A stretch of 33,513 nucleotides of DNA from Rhodomicrobium udaipurense JA643 (GTDB lineage Bacteria > Pseudomonadota > Alphaproteobacteria > Rhizobiales > Rhodomicrobiaceae), in assembly GCF_000636015.1 (NCBI RefSeq), contig NZ_JFZJ01000026.1, positions 1-33,513 of the forward strand. Direction: 5' to 3'. The notes beneath the pieces are model-generated. The model was not told the origin of the DNA. It made no database searches and worked only from the letters and a program-made list of their open reading frames with translations. The position numbers and the translations under genes were made by a program. Each line of letters opens with the position of its first letter. The stretch's first letter is position 1. Shown here piece by piece: positions 20,309 to 29,020 of this stretch.

Positions 20309-20311
20309 GAT

Positions 20312-21721
20312 ATGCAGGACGCTTGCGCCCCCGGGATTGAACAAGACGCGCGGCCCACCGCTAACGCGCCCGAAAAGCGCGTCTTCATCAAGACGTTCGG
20401 CTGCCAGATGAACGTCTACGACAGCGAGCGCATGGCAGACGCGCTGGGCGCGGCGGGTTTCGTCGAGACGGGCGCGCCGGAAGACGCCGACCTCGTCATC
20501 CTCAACACGTGCCATATCCGCGAGAAGGCCGCCGAAAAGGTATTCTCGGAACTCGGCCGCCTGCGCGTGCTCCGCGAGGCTCGCCGCCAGGACGGCGGCG
20601 GCAACCTCATGATCGCGGTCGCGGGCTGCGTTGCGCAGGCCGAGGGCGAGGAAATCGCAAGGCGCGCAGCAGTTGACATCATCGTCGGCCCGCAGAGCTA
20701 TCATCGTCTGCCCGAACTGATCGAGCGGCGGGCTAGCACGCGCGGACCGGTCATCGAGACCGAATTTCCCGCCGCCGAAAAATTCGCAAGCCTGCCCGCG
20801 CCGAAGCTTCGCGCGGCGCCCTCAGCCTTCCTCACCGTGCAGGAAGGCTGCGACAAATTCTGCACGTTCTGCGTGGTGCCCTATACACGCGGCGCGGAAT
20901 ATTCGCGGCCCGTGGCGCAGATCGTCGAGGAAGCGAAGCGCCTTGCCGAGCGCGGCGTCCGCGAGATCACCCTTCTCGGGCAGAATGTGAACGCGTGGGC
21001 CGGGGAAGGCCCGTCGGGCAAGACATGGACGCTGCCGGACTTGCTCGCCGCGCTGTCCGAGGTCGCCGGCATCGCGCGCCTTCGCTTCACGACAAGCCAC
21101 CCGAACGACATGAGCGACGCGCTCGTTTCCGCGCATCGCAATCTGCCGAAGCTGATGCCCTATCTCCATCTGCCGTTCCAGTCCGGCTCGGATCGCATCC
21201 TCAAGGCGATGAACCGCAAGCACCGCATGGAGGATTACCTCCGCATCGTGGATCGGCTCCGCGACGCCCGCCCCGACCTCGCGCTGTCGACCGACATCAT
21301 CGTCGGGTTTCCCGGCGAGACGGACGCGGATTTCGAGGAAACCATGCGCATGGTGGAACGCGTTCATTTCGCGCAGGCTTATTCCTTCAAATATAGTCCG
21401 CGCCCCGGAACGCCCGCCGCCGACCGCGCCGAACAGGTGCCGGAAGCCGTGAAGTCCGAGCGCCTTGCGCGGCTTCATGCGCTCCTTTTCGCGCAGCAGA
21501 CCGCCTTCAATGCCGCCATGGTGGGGCGGACGCTTTCGGTGCTGTGGGAATCGCGCGGGCGCAATGAAGGACAGGTCGTCGGCCGCTCGCCCTACCTTCA
21601 GCCGGTGTACGCGGAGGGCGACCCGGCGCTGATCGGACACATCGCCGATGTGGAAATCGCGGGCGCAAGCCAAAATAGTCTTCGCGCTGTCATAAAAAAT
21701 CTGGACGTTGACGCTACATAA
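20312..21721 (+). CDS. miaB: tRNA-2-methylthio-N6-dimethylallyladenosine synthase MiaB
   Basis: This is a 469-residue radical-SAM methylthiotransferase. The N-terminal UPF0004 domain carries the cluster cysteines C31 ([15 protein letters not shown]), C67 ([10 protein letters not shown]) and C106 ([10 protein letters not shown]). The radical-SAM cysteines are C180, C184 and C187 ([17 protein letters not shown]). A C-terminal TRAM-like region follows. MiaB adds the methylthio group to i6A37 in tRNAs reading codons that start with U. It starts three bases after plsC and is followed by phoH with no terminator between. NfuA upstream is a plausible Fe-S donor (family knowledge, not tested here). 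Confidence 0.96.
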   Translation: MQDACAPGIEQDARPTANAPEKRVFIKTFGCQMNVYDSERMADALGAAGFVETGAPEDADLVILNTCHIREKAAEKVFSELGRLRVLREARRQDGGGNLMIAVAGCVAQAEGEEIARRAAVDIIVGPQSYHRLPELIERRASTRGPVIETEFPAAEKFASLPAPKLRAAPSAFLTVQEGCDKFCTFCVVPYTRGAEYSRPVAQIVEEAKRLAERGVREITLLGQNVNAWAGEGPSGKTWTLPDLLAALSEVAGIARLRFTTSHPNDMSDALVSAHRNLPKLMPYLHLPFQSGSDRILKAMNRKHRMEDYLRIVDRLRDARPDLALSTDIIVGFPGETDADFEETMRMVERVHFAQAYSFKYSPRPGTPAADRAEQVPEAVKSERLARLHALLFAQQTAFNAAMVGRTLSVLWESRGRNEGQVVGRSPYLQPVYAEGDPALIGHIADVEIAGASQNSLRAVIKNLDVDAT

Positions 21722-21805
21722 AGAGACAATAGTGAAAGAGCGCTCGGCAAGCAGAATGCGGAGAAATACTTTTTGCCAGGTGTCGACATACCGCCACGGC
21801 GATCG

Positions 21806-22831
21806 ATGAGCGCAACCTCGCGTCAGGCTTGGCGTGCCGGCTCGAAGCCGTCGCAATCGTCTCAATCCCTTTACCGGATTGAAATCACGTTCGACGATAA
21901 CCGAAAGCTCGCCGATGTGTTGGGCGAGTTCGATGTCAATCTCGCCCTCATCGAAAACAGGCTTGGCCTTCGCGCTGTGGTACACGGCAATGTTGTCGTG
22001 CTCGACGGCGAAAAGGATACGTGCCTTCAGGGGAAAACGGTGTTGGAAACGCTGTATGGCCGCGCCAAGGGCGATGGCACCCTGTCGCAGGGCGATGTCG
22101 ACGGTGCGATTCGCCACCTGACAGGCGGGCCCGGTTCAGGCGGCTCGGGGCTCGCGGTGGCGCAACCTGTGCCGAATGTCGGCGAACTCAAGACACGCAA
22201 GCGCACCATCGTCGCGCGAACCCCCGCGCAATCGAACTATATCAAGGCTCTTCAATCCCGCGAAATGGTGTTCGGCACCGGCCCGGCGGGCACCGGCAAG
22301 ACGTACCTCGCGGTCGCCCATGCGGCGGGTTGCCTCGAACGTGGCGAGGTCGACCGGCTGGTGCTTTCGCGCCCCGCCGTCGAAGCCGGTGAGCGCCTCG
22401 GCTTCCTGCCCGGCGACATGAAAGAGAAGGTCGACCCGTATCTTCGCCCCCTCTACGACGCGCTCTATGATGTGCTCCCCGCCGAAAAGGTGGAACGCGG
22501 GCTTGAGACGAAGTCGATCGAAATCGCGCCGCTCGCCTTCATGCGCGGCCGCACGCTCGCGCACTCCATCGTCATTCTCGACGAGGCGCAGAACTGCACC
22601 ATCATGCAGATGAAGATGTTCCTGACGCGCCTCGGCGAGGGCAGCCGCATGATAATCACAGGCGACCCTTCGCAGATCGACCTGCCCGCTGGCCAGCATT
22701 CGGGCCTCGCCCATGCGCTCGGCGTGCTCGACGGCGTGGAAGGCATTGCGCATATTGCTTTCACGCGTGCAGACGTGATTCGTCACCCGCTTGTCGGGAG
22801 AATTATTGAAGCATACGAAACAAAGCGCTAA
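21806..22831 (+). CDS. ybeZ: PhoH-like ATPase (YbeZ)
   Basis: This is a 341-residue PhoH-family protein. Walker A is FGTGPAGTGKT (about residues 156-166), Walker B SIVILDEAQNCT, and the ITGDPSQIDLP motif is typical. YbeZ works with YbeY in RNA processing and ribosome quality. The start is ambiguous: ATG at 21806 has a poor ribosome binding site, while an in-frame TTG at 21773 lies nine bases after GGAG (21760-21763) and would add 11 residues. It follows miaB and precedes ybeY by 12 bases. Confidence 0.93.
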   Translation: MSATSRQAWRAGSKPSQSSQSLYRIEITFDDNRKLADVLGEFDVNLALIENRLGLRAVVHGNVVVLDGEKDTCLQGKTVLETLYGRAKGDGTLSQGDVDGAIRHLTGGPGSGGSGLAVAQPVPNVGELKTRKRTIVARTPAQSNYIKALQSREMVFGTGPAGTGKTYLAVAHAAGCLERGEVDRLVLSRPAVEAGERLGFLPGDMKEKVDPYLRPLYDALYDVLPAEKVERGLETKSIEIAPLAFMRGRTLAHSIVILDEAQNCTIMQMKMFLTRLGEGSRMIITGDPSQIDLPAGQHSGLAHALGVLDGVEGIAHIAFTRADVIRHPLVGRIIEAYETKR

Positions 22832-22843
22832 ATTAAGAAGACC

Positions 22844-23425
22844 ATGACACCGCATATGACAGCTTCCGAAACGAATGCCTCCTCGGACCCCGATCCGAGC
22901 GGGGAAGGCGAGCCCTACCGAATAGGCACGGATATCTCGATCGAGGATGATCGCTGGGTATCCGTTGATGGGTTGGAAGACCTCATCCCCAAGCTCGTAG
23001 CCGAAACCTTGCGCGAGGCCGGTCTGACGCCGGAGGACGCCTGCGTAAGCGTGGCCCTCATGTCCGGCGAGCAGGTTCGTTCGCTGAACAAGGTGTTCCG
23101 CAGCAAGGATGCCGACACCAACGTGCTATCGTTCCCGTCGCCCGAAGCTGCACGCTCTGCCGTTCTCGAAGATGAACCCGCGTTCCTCGGCGATGTTGCG
23201 CTGTCTTACGACGCGGTCGTGGGCGAGGCGCAAGCACAGGCGAAGACGCCTCTCCAGCATACCGCTCATCTCGTGGCGCACGGCGTTCTGCATCTGGTCG
23301 GCTTCGACCATGAAGCCGATGCCGACGCCGACGCAATGGAAGCCGCCGAGCGCGTCATCCTTGCCCGCTTCGGCATTCCCGATCCTTATCGGGATGATAC
23401 GAGCAACTCCGCTCAGACACTTTGA
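22844..23425 (+). CDS. ybeY: Endoribonuclease/rRNA maturation factor YbeY
   Basis: This is a 193-residue UPF0054 protein with the zinc-binding motif HGVLHLVGFDH (H146, H150, H156). SKDADTNVLSFPSPE and FLGDVALSYDAV are typical of the family. YbeY acts in 16S rRNA 3'-end maturation and ribosome quality control. The N-terminal 25 or so residues before the conserved part are an acidic, low-complexity extension, and a second ATG at 22856 would shorten it. It lies between phoH and corC, the usual ybeZYX order. Confidence 0.94.
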   Translation: MTPHMTASETNASSDPDPSGEGEPYRIGTDISIEDDRWVSVDGLEDLIPKLVAETLREAGLTPEDACVSVALMSGEQVRSLNKVFRSKDADTNVLSFPSPEAARSAVLEDEPAFLGDVALSYDAVVGEAQAQAKTPLQHTAHLVAHGVLHLVGFDHEADADADAMEAAERVILARFGIPDPYRDDTSNSAQTL

Positions 23426-23457
23426 CCTCCATAACAGGGCTCACACACCTCAAAGCC

Positions 23458-24480
23458 ATGCCTCCACAAATATTGCTCGACACGGGGAAATCGAAGCCTT
23501 CCGCTGGATGGTTGCAGCGGATGGCCGCCAATCTCGGGTTCGCCAGCAACGAGACGTTGCGCGACACGCTTGAAAGCGCCATCGCCGAAAGCGCAGGCGA
23601 AGACGACAAGTCGATGTCGCAGCAGGAGCGCATGATGCTCCTCAATGTGCTGGGATTTGGCGAATCCAAGGTTTCCGAGATCATGCTCCCGCGCGCGGAC
23701 GTGGTGGCGGCTGAGGAACAGCAAACGGTCGGCGACCTGCTCGCGCTTTTCGCGCAGGAGGGCCACGCCCGCATACCCGTCTATCGCGAGAGCCTCGACG
23801 ACGCCATCGGCATGGTCCACATCAAGGACGCCATGGTGTGGGTGATGAAGCACGGCGCCAAAGAGGGCCAGGTGGACCTCAGCCAGGACGTGCTGAAGAC
23901 GACCATCGCGGATTCGAAGCTGGTCCGCGAGGTTCTGTTCGTGCCCGCTTCCATGTCGGCGCTGGCTCTCCTCGCAAAGATGAAGGCGAAGACGACGCAT
24001 CTCGCCATCGTCGTGGACGAGTTCGGCGGCACTGACGGTCTTGTCACCTTGCAGGATCTCGTGGATTCCATCGTGGGCGACATCGCCGACGAGCATGACG
24101 ACGCCCATGAGTTCTCCATCGCGGTCAAGGACGAAACCTTCGTTGCGAGCGCCCGCGCGCCGATCGAGGATGTGGAGCAGGTGCTCGGCCTGTCCCTCGC
24201 CACGCCCGGCGTGACCGACGATGTGGATACGCTCGGCGGCCTGATTCTCGCAATGGTTGGAAGTTTCCCGAAACGCGGGCAGCTCATTCACCATCATTCA
24301 GGCGTGACGTTCGAGATCATGGAAGCCGGGCCGCGCCGCCTGCATACCGTGCGCATCTTCAAGCAGCGGGTGCTCAACGGACCGGAAAAGCCGCTTCTGT
24401 TGCCCGCGCCCGACGACGATGTCAGCCATGGCGGGGAGCCTGTCTCACGCACTGAGCTTCGCGACGCAAGAGCCGCTTGA
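23458..24480 (+). CDS. corC: CorC/HlyC-family CBS-domain protein (YbeX)
   Basis: This 340-residue protein has two CBS domains: SKVSEIMLPRADVVAAEEQQTVGDLLALF and REVLFVPASMSALALLAKMK...IVVDEFGGTDGLVTLQDLVDSIVGDI. A CorC_HlyC C-terminal domain (about 215-300) ends in HHHSGVTFEIMEAGPRRLHTVRI. YbeX/CorC is linked to magnesium/cobalt handling and to ribosome function together with YbeY and YbeZ. ATG at 23458 is preferred; an in-frame TTG at 23422 overlapping the ybeY stop would add 12 residues. In related genomes lnt usually follows; here a convergent glycosyltransferase does. Confidence 0.92.
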   Translation: MPPQILLDTGKSKPSAGWLQRMAANLGFASNETLRDTLESAIAESAGEDDKSMSQQERMMLLNVLGFGESKVSEIMLPRADVVAAEEQQTVGDLLALFAQEGHARIPVYRESLDDAIGMVHIKDAMVWVMKHGAKEGQVDLSQDVLKTTIADSKLVREVLFVPASMSALALLAKMKAKTTHLAIVVDEFGGTDGLVTLQDLVDSIVGDIADEHDDAHEFSIAVKDETFVASARAPIEDVEQVLGLSLATPGVTDDVDTLGGLILAMVGSFPKRGQLIHHHSGVTFEIMEAGPRRLHTVRIFKQRVLNGPEKPLLLPAPDDDVSHGGEPVSRTELRDARAA

Positions 24481-24530
24481 GTTTGCAAAAGTGGACGCGC
24501 AATTCGCTCTGGCCATCAGAACAAGAACTT

Positions 24531-24558
24531 GGAGCGGGCTGATAACGGCCGCTCCTTC
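24531..24558. terminator. Possible terminator between convergent corC and GT4 genes
   Basis: GGAGCGG (24531-24537) pairs with CCGCTCC (24549-24555) across an 11-base loop. It lies in the 110-base gap between two convergent genes. The T tract is poor (CTTC) on the forward side, so the call is tentative. Confidence 0.4.
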
Positions 24559-24590
24559 AGCATCGACCGGATGAGTACTCGCCGCCCGAT

Positions 24591-25607
24591 CTAGCGCGGC
24601 GTAGCGAGCCGCTCGAACAGCGCTTCCCACTCACCCGTGCGCGCATCCCAAGTAGCGAGCGCGCTGTCCGCGAGGCAGGCGCGGTGCATCCTTGTCCAAA
24701 GCGCGTCGTCGGCGAGAAGCGCTGCGCTGCGTGCGATGAACTCGTCCCTGTCCTTCGCGATGAACCCCGTTTCGCCGTCGCGCACGCGCTCGCTTAACGA
24801 TCCTTCACCGAGCGTCACCACCGGCACCCCCGATGCAATCGCTTCGGCAGCGGCGAGGCAATAAGTCTCGTCGCGATGTCCGGGGATGAGCTGAACACGC
24901 GCGCTCGCCAGTTCCTGCACAAGCGCACCGCGCGCGACGCTGCCCCGGAACAGGACGCCCTCCAGCGCGGCCTTGGCGGCGTTGGCATTCGCCTGATGTG
25001 CCTTCGGTGCAAACACGTCGAACCGCGCGCCCGGCACCTTGGCTCGCACTTCCGGCCACAGACCGAGAAGCCAGTCCAGCCCGCGATAGGGCTGCGAGGT
25101 GAAGATCGCGCGCGGCGGAGGCGCTGCGTCGGCGATGTTTTCCCGGTGAAACTCCTCGGCGATGCCGTGATGGATGATGCTTCGACCGCTCGACGGTAGC
25201 CAGCGCGGGACGTTGCGGACGTGGTAGTCGCCGAGAAGCACGAAATGCGGCCGCGCCTTCAGAAGCGGCAGAACGGAACCTCGACGAACCTGCCGAAATC
25301 CCTTCAGCGGATTGTGCAACCACAGGATGGGGACGCGGAACGAGGCCATCCAGAAAGCCTTGGGGGCTGCAACCGAAATCCCCACGTCGCCCCGCGTTCG
25401 GGCGCGGGCATCCTCGATCGGCAGGTACTCGACGCCGAATGTACGCTGTCGGCTCGCGACACCGTTGAACACACGCACGTCGTGCCCGCGCTCCGTGAGC
25501 GCCTCCGCAAGATGCACGACGGAGCTTTGCGTGCCGCCCATTGAGCCGGTCCTGAGCGTTTCGCCGGTGTAGGCGCTGCCGGGATGCAGGAAATCGATCA
25601 AGTTCAT
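24591..25607 (-). CDS. GT4-like glycosyltransferase
   Basis: This is a 338-residue GT-B fold glycosyltransferase of the GT4 group. The N-terminal half has GGTQSSVVHLAEALTERGHDVRVF (acceptor/donor loop region). The C-terminal half has the EX7E motif E247/E255 (ETYCLAAAEAIASGVPVV) for the donor phosphate. Such enzymes transfer a sugar from a nucleotide-sugar to surface polysaccharides; the exact sugars cannot be read from sequence. The frame is open upstream, but ATG at 25605-25607 (MNLIDFLHPGSAYTG) is the natural start. It is divergent from the GT25 gene, so the two may share a control region. Confidence 0.87.
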   Translation of the reverse strand: MNLIDFLHPGSAYTGETLRTGSMGGTQSSVVHLAEALTERGHDVRVFNGVASRQRTFGVEYLPIEDARARTRGDVGISVAAPKAFWMASFRVPILWLHNPLKGFRQVRRGSVLPLLKARPHFVLLGDYHVRNVPRWLPSSGRSIIHHGIAEEFHRENIADAAPPPRAIFTSQPYRGLDWLLGLWPEVRAKVPGARFDVFAPKAHQANANAAKAALEGVLFRGSVARGALVQELASARVQLIPGHRDETYCLAAAEAIASGVPVVTLGEGSLSERVRDGETGFIAKDRDEFIARSAALLADDALWTRMHRACLADSALATWDARTGEWEALFERLATPR

Positions 25608-25831
25608 GGCGCGCGCCCCCCGTTTTGCACACCTTCTTATGCGGGAGTTATCCGCTGCGCCAGTGAACTCGCGCGCGCAATTATCAAGAGACCTACTCGC
25701 AAAATTGCTGCTCGGAGCGGGCGGACGCGCGATCCACAAATGTGTCTTTCTATTTTGCAACAGATCCCTTAAAAGAGCCGTGATAATCTCGGAAGAACGT
25801 TTCGTTCAAACTTTCTCAGCGACGGCGCGTC

Positions 25832-26653
25832 ATGTCTTCGATGCCTATTTTCCTGCTTAACCTTGACAGCGCGCCGCACCGCCTCGCCGCGATGAAGGAG
25901 CGGCTCGACGCGCTCGGCCTCGCGTTTGAGCGCTTTCCCGCCGTCGCCGGCAAATTGTTGAGCGAGGACGAACTCGAAGCCGTCGCACCGGCGCACCTAT
26001 GGGAAGGACGGCGGCGCCGCAATCCGGGCGAGATCGGCTGCTTCCTGAGCCACCGTGCGATTCTCGAAACCATCGTCGCGCGAAACCTGCCGCTCGCTTG
26101 CATCCTCGAAGACGACGTGCGCCTTTCGCCCGATTTCGCGGCCATCCTCGACGCCGCGCGGCATCTGCCCCCGCAGGTCGATGTGCTGAAGCTGGAAATC
26201 GCGTTTCCCCGTGCGAAGATCCCTTTCATCGAGATATCGGCTTTTGCTGGCCGCGATCTTGTGTTTCTGCCGTCAGGCGGCTGGCCCGGAGCCGCCGCCT
26301 ACATCGTGACACAGCGTGGAGCGAAAGCGCTGATAGCTCGCATGCCGGTGATGATCGCCTCGAACGACCGCCAGGCGTTCGACCCGCCCGCCAAGGATCT
26401 CGCGATTTTTCATCTGTTCCCGCTCCCCGCAGTGCAGGAAGGAGAAAGCGAGATGGACCGCGCACCGAATCCACCGAAAGCGCCAAAGCCGCACCGCTCA
26501 CTCGCTCGCATGCTGCATGATGCCCTCGGAAAGGCCGTGCGCTCGGTCAACAAACGCGCCGCGCAACTGCGCTTCCAGATGAGCCTCCTCGGTGCGAGGA
26601 AAGCGCTGCTCGGCCGCCGCACCCGCAAGCGCGCCGACCTCGTGCGTATCTGA
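25832..26653 (+). CDS. GT25-family (LOS/LPS-type) glycosyltransferase
   Basis: This 273-residue protein has the GT25 fold. Its start is MSSMPIFLLNLDSAPHRLAAM, the GEIGCFLSH motif is at residues 66-74, and the metal-binding type EDDV is at 93-96. These features are typical of lipooligosaccharide galactosyltransferase-like proteins. The substrate is unknown. The C-terminal 60 residues are basic and proline-rich (PPKAPKPHRS...KRADLVRI), possibly for membrane or partner contact. It is divergent from the GT4 gene with 224 bases between them, and ends 53 bases before the convergent ABC operon. Confidence 0.87.
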   Translation: MSSMPIFLLNLDSAPHRLAAMKERLDALGLAFERFPAVAGKLLSEDELEAVAPAHLWEGRRRRNPGEIGCFLSHRAILETIVARNLPLACILEDDVRLSPDFAAILDAARHLPPQVDVLKLEIAFPRAKIPFIEISAFAGRDLVFLPSGGWPGAAAYIVTQRGAKALIARMPVMIASNDRQAFDPPAKDLAIFHLFPLPAVQEGESEMDRAPNPPKAPKPHRSLARMLHDALGKAVRSVNKRAAQLRFQMSLLGARKALLGRRTRKRADLVRI

Positions 26654-26706
26654 GGCTCATCCCGCGAACCGCCGCCTGGCAAAAGCTGCGTTGGCCCGCC
26701 GCTGCT

Positions 26707-27816
26707 CTACGAAATTTTCCGCCGGAACAGCCACCCCGCCGCGGTCAGCGTGAACACTGCGATGAACAGCATCGGCCAGATGCGCTCGGCGACGAGCGCC
26801 ATCGGCATGTCGCGCAGGAAGACGCCGCGCACGATCACCAGAAAATGCGTCAGCGGATTCATGAGCGCGACGGGCTGGAGCCAGTCCGGCATGTTCTGTA
26901 CGGGGCTTGTGAAGCCCGAGAGCATCATCGCCGGCATCATGTAGACCATCGCGCCCAGCATCGCCTGTTGCTGCGTCGAGACGAGCGAGGAAATGAACAG
27001 GCCCACGCCGATGATGGCGAGCAGGAACACGAACAGCCCCGCATAGAGCACCAGCGGCGAGCCGAGCATCGGGATGCGGAAAAACTGCGTCACGATCAAC
27101 ATGATCGCGGTCGCCAGCACGAAGCCGACGATGAGGCCCGGCACCGCCTTGCCGATGAGAATTTCATGCGGCTGAAGCGGCGACACGAGAAGTTGCTCGA
27201 AGGTGCCGAGTTCGCGCTCCCGCGCCACCGACATCACCATGATCATGAGCACGGTGGTCATGGTGAGCGTCGCGACGAGGCTCGGCACCATGGTCGTGGC
27301 ATAATCACGGTTCGGGTTATACCAGGAGCGCTCCACCACCGTGCTGATGTCGGGCGGGTCGGTACCGCCCATGGCCTGATCGATCGCGAACTGGGTCACG
27401 ATGCTGCCGATATAGCCGTTCAGGATCTGCGCCGTGTTCGATTTCCGCCCGTCGAGGATCACCTGCACGGTCGCCGGTTCGCGCGCTGCCACCTTCCGCG
27501 AGAAATCCTGCCCGATGCGGACGACGGCCACAACGCGTTGGCTGTCGATGACGGGCACGATCTCGCGGTCGCTCTTGAGCCAGAGGATCGGCGCGAAGGC
27601 GGACGAGCGCTCGAGGCGGGTCACCAGCTGACGCGAGGTCTCGCCCCAGTCCTCGTTCAAGACCGCGATGGAAGCGTGCTTCACCTCAAGCGTCGCCGCA
27701 TAGGCATAAAGAAACACCTGCATCAGCGGCGGTATTATAAATGCAATACGCGCTTTGGGGTCGCGAAACGCGGCGAGCAGTTCCTTGACTATGAGCGCGA
27801 GCAGTCTCGGGGGCAT
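26707..27816 (-). CDS. ybhR: ABC-2 type exporter permease (YbhR-like)
   Basis: This is a 369-residue permease. One N-terminal membrane segment (about 25-44) is followed by a large extracytoplasmic domain and about five membrane segments in the C-terminal 200 residues, with MSVARERELGTFEQLLVSPL at the typical cytoplasmic loop. It is the last gene of a leftward operon in the order tetR, hlyD, ATPase, permease, permease, as in E. coli cecR-ybhGFSR. It begins one base after the stop of the preceding permease, so coupling is likely. The two permeases probably form a heterodimer. Substrate inferred to be a small hydrophobic compound, not known. Confidence 0.9.
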   Translation of the reverse strand: MPPRLLALIVKELLAAFRDPKARIAFIIPPLMQVFLYAYAATLEVKHASIAVLNEDWGETSRQLVTRLERSSAFAPILWLKSDREIVPVIDSQRVVAVVRIGQDFSRKVAAREPATVQVILDGRKSNTAQILNGYIGSIVTQFAIDQAMGGTDPPDISTVVERSWYNPNRDYATTMVPSLVATLTMTTVLMIMVMSVARERELGTFEQLLVSPLQPHEILIGKAVPGLIVGFVLATAIMLIVTQFFRIPMLGSPLVLYAGLFVFLLAIIGVGLFISSLVSTQQQAMLGAMVYMMPAMMLSGFTSPVQNMPDWLQPVALMNPLTHFLVIVRGVFLRDMPMALVAERIWPMLFIAVFTLTAAGWLFRRKIS

Positions 27817-27817
27817 G

Positions 27818-29020
27818 TCAGTCGAGCCTCATTTTCGAGAAACGCGCCGTCAGCAGCATCAATACCAGGCTCATGAAGGCGAGGATCAGGATCGAAGGCA
27901 CGAGCACTGCGCCCACATCGCCCGCGAGGAAGATCGTCTGGAGACTCCGCACGTAATACTTCGCGGGGATGATGGCCGAGAACGCTTGCAACGGTCCGGG
28001 CATGCTCGAAATCTCGAAGATGAACCCCGAGAAGAACAGCGCGGGCAGGAAAGCCGTTATCATCGCGATCTGGCTTGCGAGGAACTGCGACCGCGCGAGC
28101 GAGGATATGAGAAGCCCGGAACTCAGCGCCACGAGCAGGAAGGCCGTCGAGGCGGCGAGCAGCGCCCACACCGATCCGCGCATCGGTACGTCGAACACGA
28201 AGATCGCGAACAGCACCGAGACCGCCATCGCGCACAGGCCGAGCACAAAGTTCGGCACGACCTTGCCGACGAGGAATTCCGTCACGCTCGCGGGCGTCGC
28301 CAGCAGCGCCTCGATGGTGCCGCGCTCCCATTCGCGCGCCACGACGAGCGCTGTCAGCAGCGAACCGATCATCATCAGGATCAGCGCGATGGAGCCGGGC
28401 ACGAGGAAGCGGCGGCTCTCAAGCTCCGGGTTGAACCAGAAGCGCGGGTCGGTGGAGATGGGGGCCGCGCCTTCCTTGCCGCCCGATAGCGCGGATTGCA
28501 GGAGCCAGCTTTGCCACGCGCCCTGCGCATAGCCGTTGACGAGCGAGGCGGTGTTCGGGTCCGTGCCGTCGGTGATGATCTGCACGGCGGCGGAATCGCC
28601 CCGGCCGAGCCGCTCGGAGAAGTCGCCCGGCAGCACGATCACGCCTTCGAGGCGCGAGGCGGTGAGATCGTCGAGAAACGCGCGCCGGTCATGCGCGACT
28701 TGCACCCTGAACCACGGCGTGTTGCTGAGCGAAGCCTCGAACCGCGCCGTTTCAGGGGTCGGCTCCTCGATGACGAGGCCGATGCGCATCTTCGTCACGT
28801 CAAAGGACACGCCGAAGCCGAACAGGAACAGGAGCAGGATCGGCAGAACCACCGCAATCACGAGGCTGCTCGGGTCGCGCACGATTTGCAGCGTCTCCTT
28901 GCGGATGAGCGCCTTCATGCGGCGGAAGCGGCCGGTTCGGTCGCGCCGCGCTGCATCGGGTTCCGCTGGTGCGGCAGCCAAAGGGGCCGCGTCTGTTGGT
29001 GTGCGTTCGAGCGTCGTCAT
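27818..29020 (-). CDS. ybhS: ABC-2 type exporter permease (YbhS-like)
   Basis: This is a 400-residue permease with a cytoplasmic N-terminal tail of about 50 residues. A first membrane segment (ILLLFLFGFGVSFDV) precedes an extracytoplasmic domain of about 130 residues and a C-terminal membrane bundle. The loop VVAREWERGTIEALLATP is the usual coupling helix region. Its start overlaps the ATPase stop by four bases. Paired with the YbhR-like permease, it would form the membrane channel driven by the fused ATPase. The N-terminal tail is rich in A, P and R and longer than expected, so the true start might be further in (MKALIRKETL at about residue 34). Confidence 0.9.
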   Translation of the reverse strand: MTTLERTPTDAAPLAAAPAEPDAARRDRTGRFRRMKALIRKETLQIVRDPSSLVIAVVLPILLLFLFGFGVSFDVTKMRIGLVIEEPTPETARFEASLSNTPWFRVQVAHDRRAFLDDLTASRLEGVIVLPGDFSERLGRGDSAAVQIITDGTDPNTASLVNGYAQGAWQSWLLQSALSGGKEGAAPISTDPRFWFNPELESRRFLVPGSIALILMMIGSLLTALVVAREWERGTIEALLATPASVTEFLVGKVVPNFVLGLCAMAVSVLFAIFVFDVPMRGSVWALLAASTAFLLVALSSGLLISSLARSQFLASQIAMITAFLPALFFSGFIFEISSMPGPLQAFSAIIPAKYYVRSLQTIFLAGDVGAVLVPSILILAFMSLVLMLLTARFSKMRLD

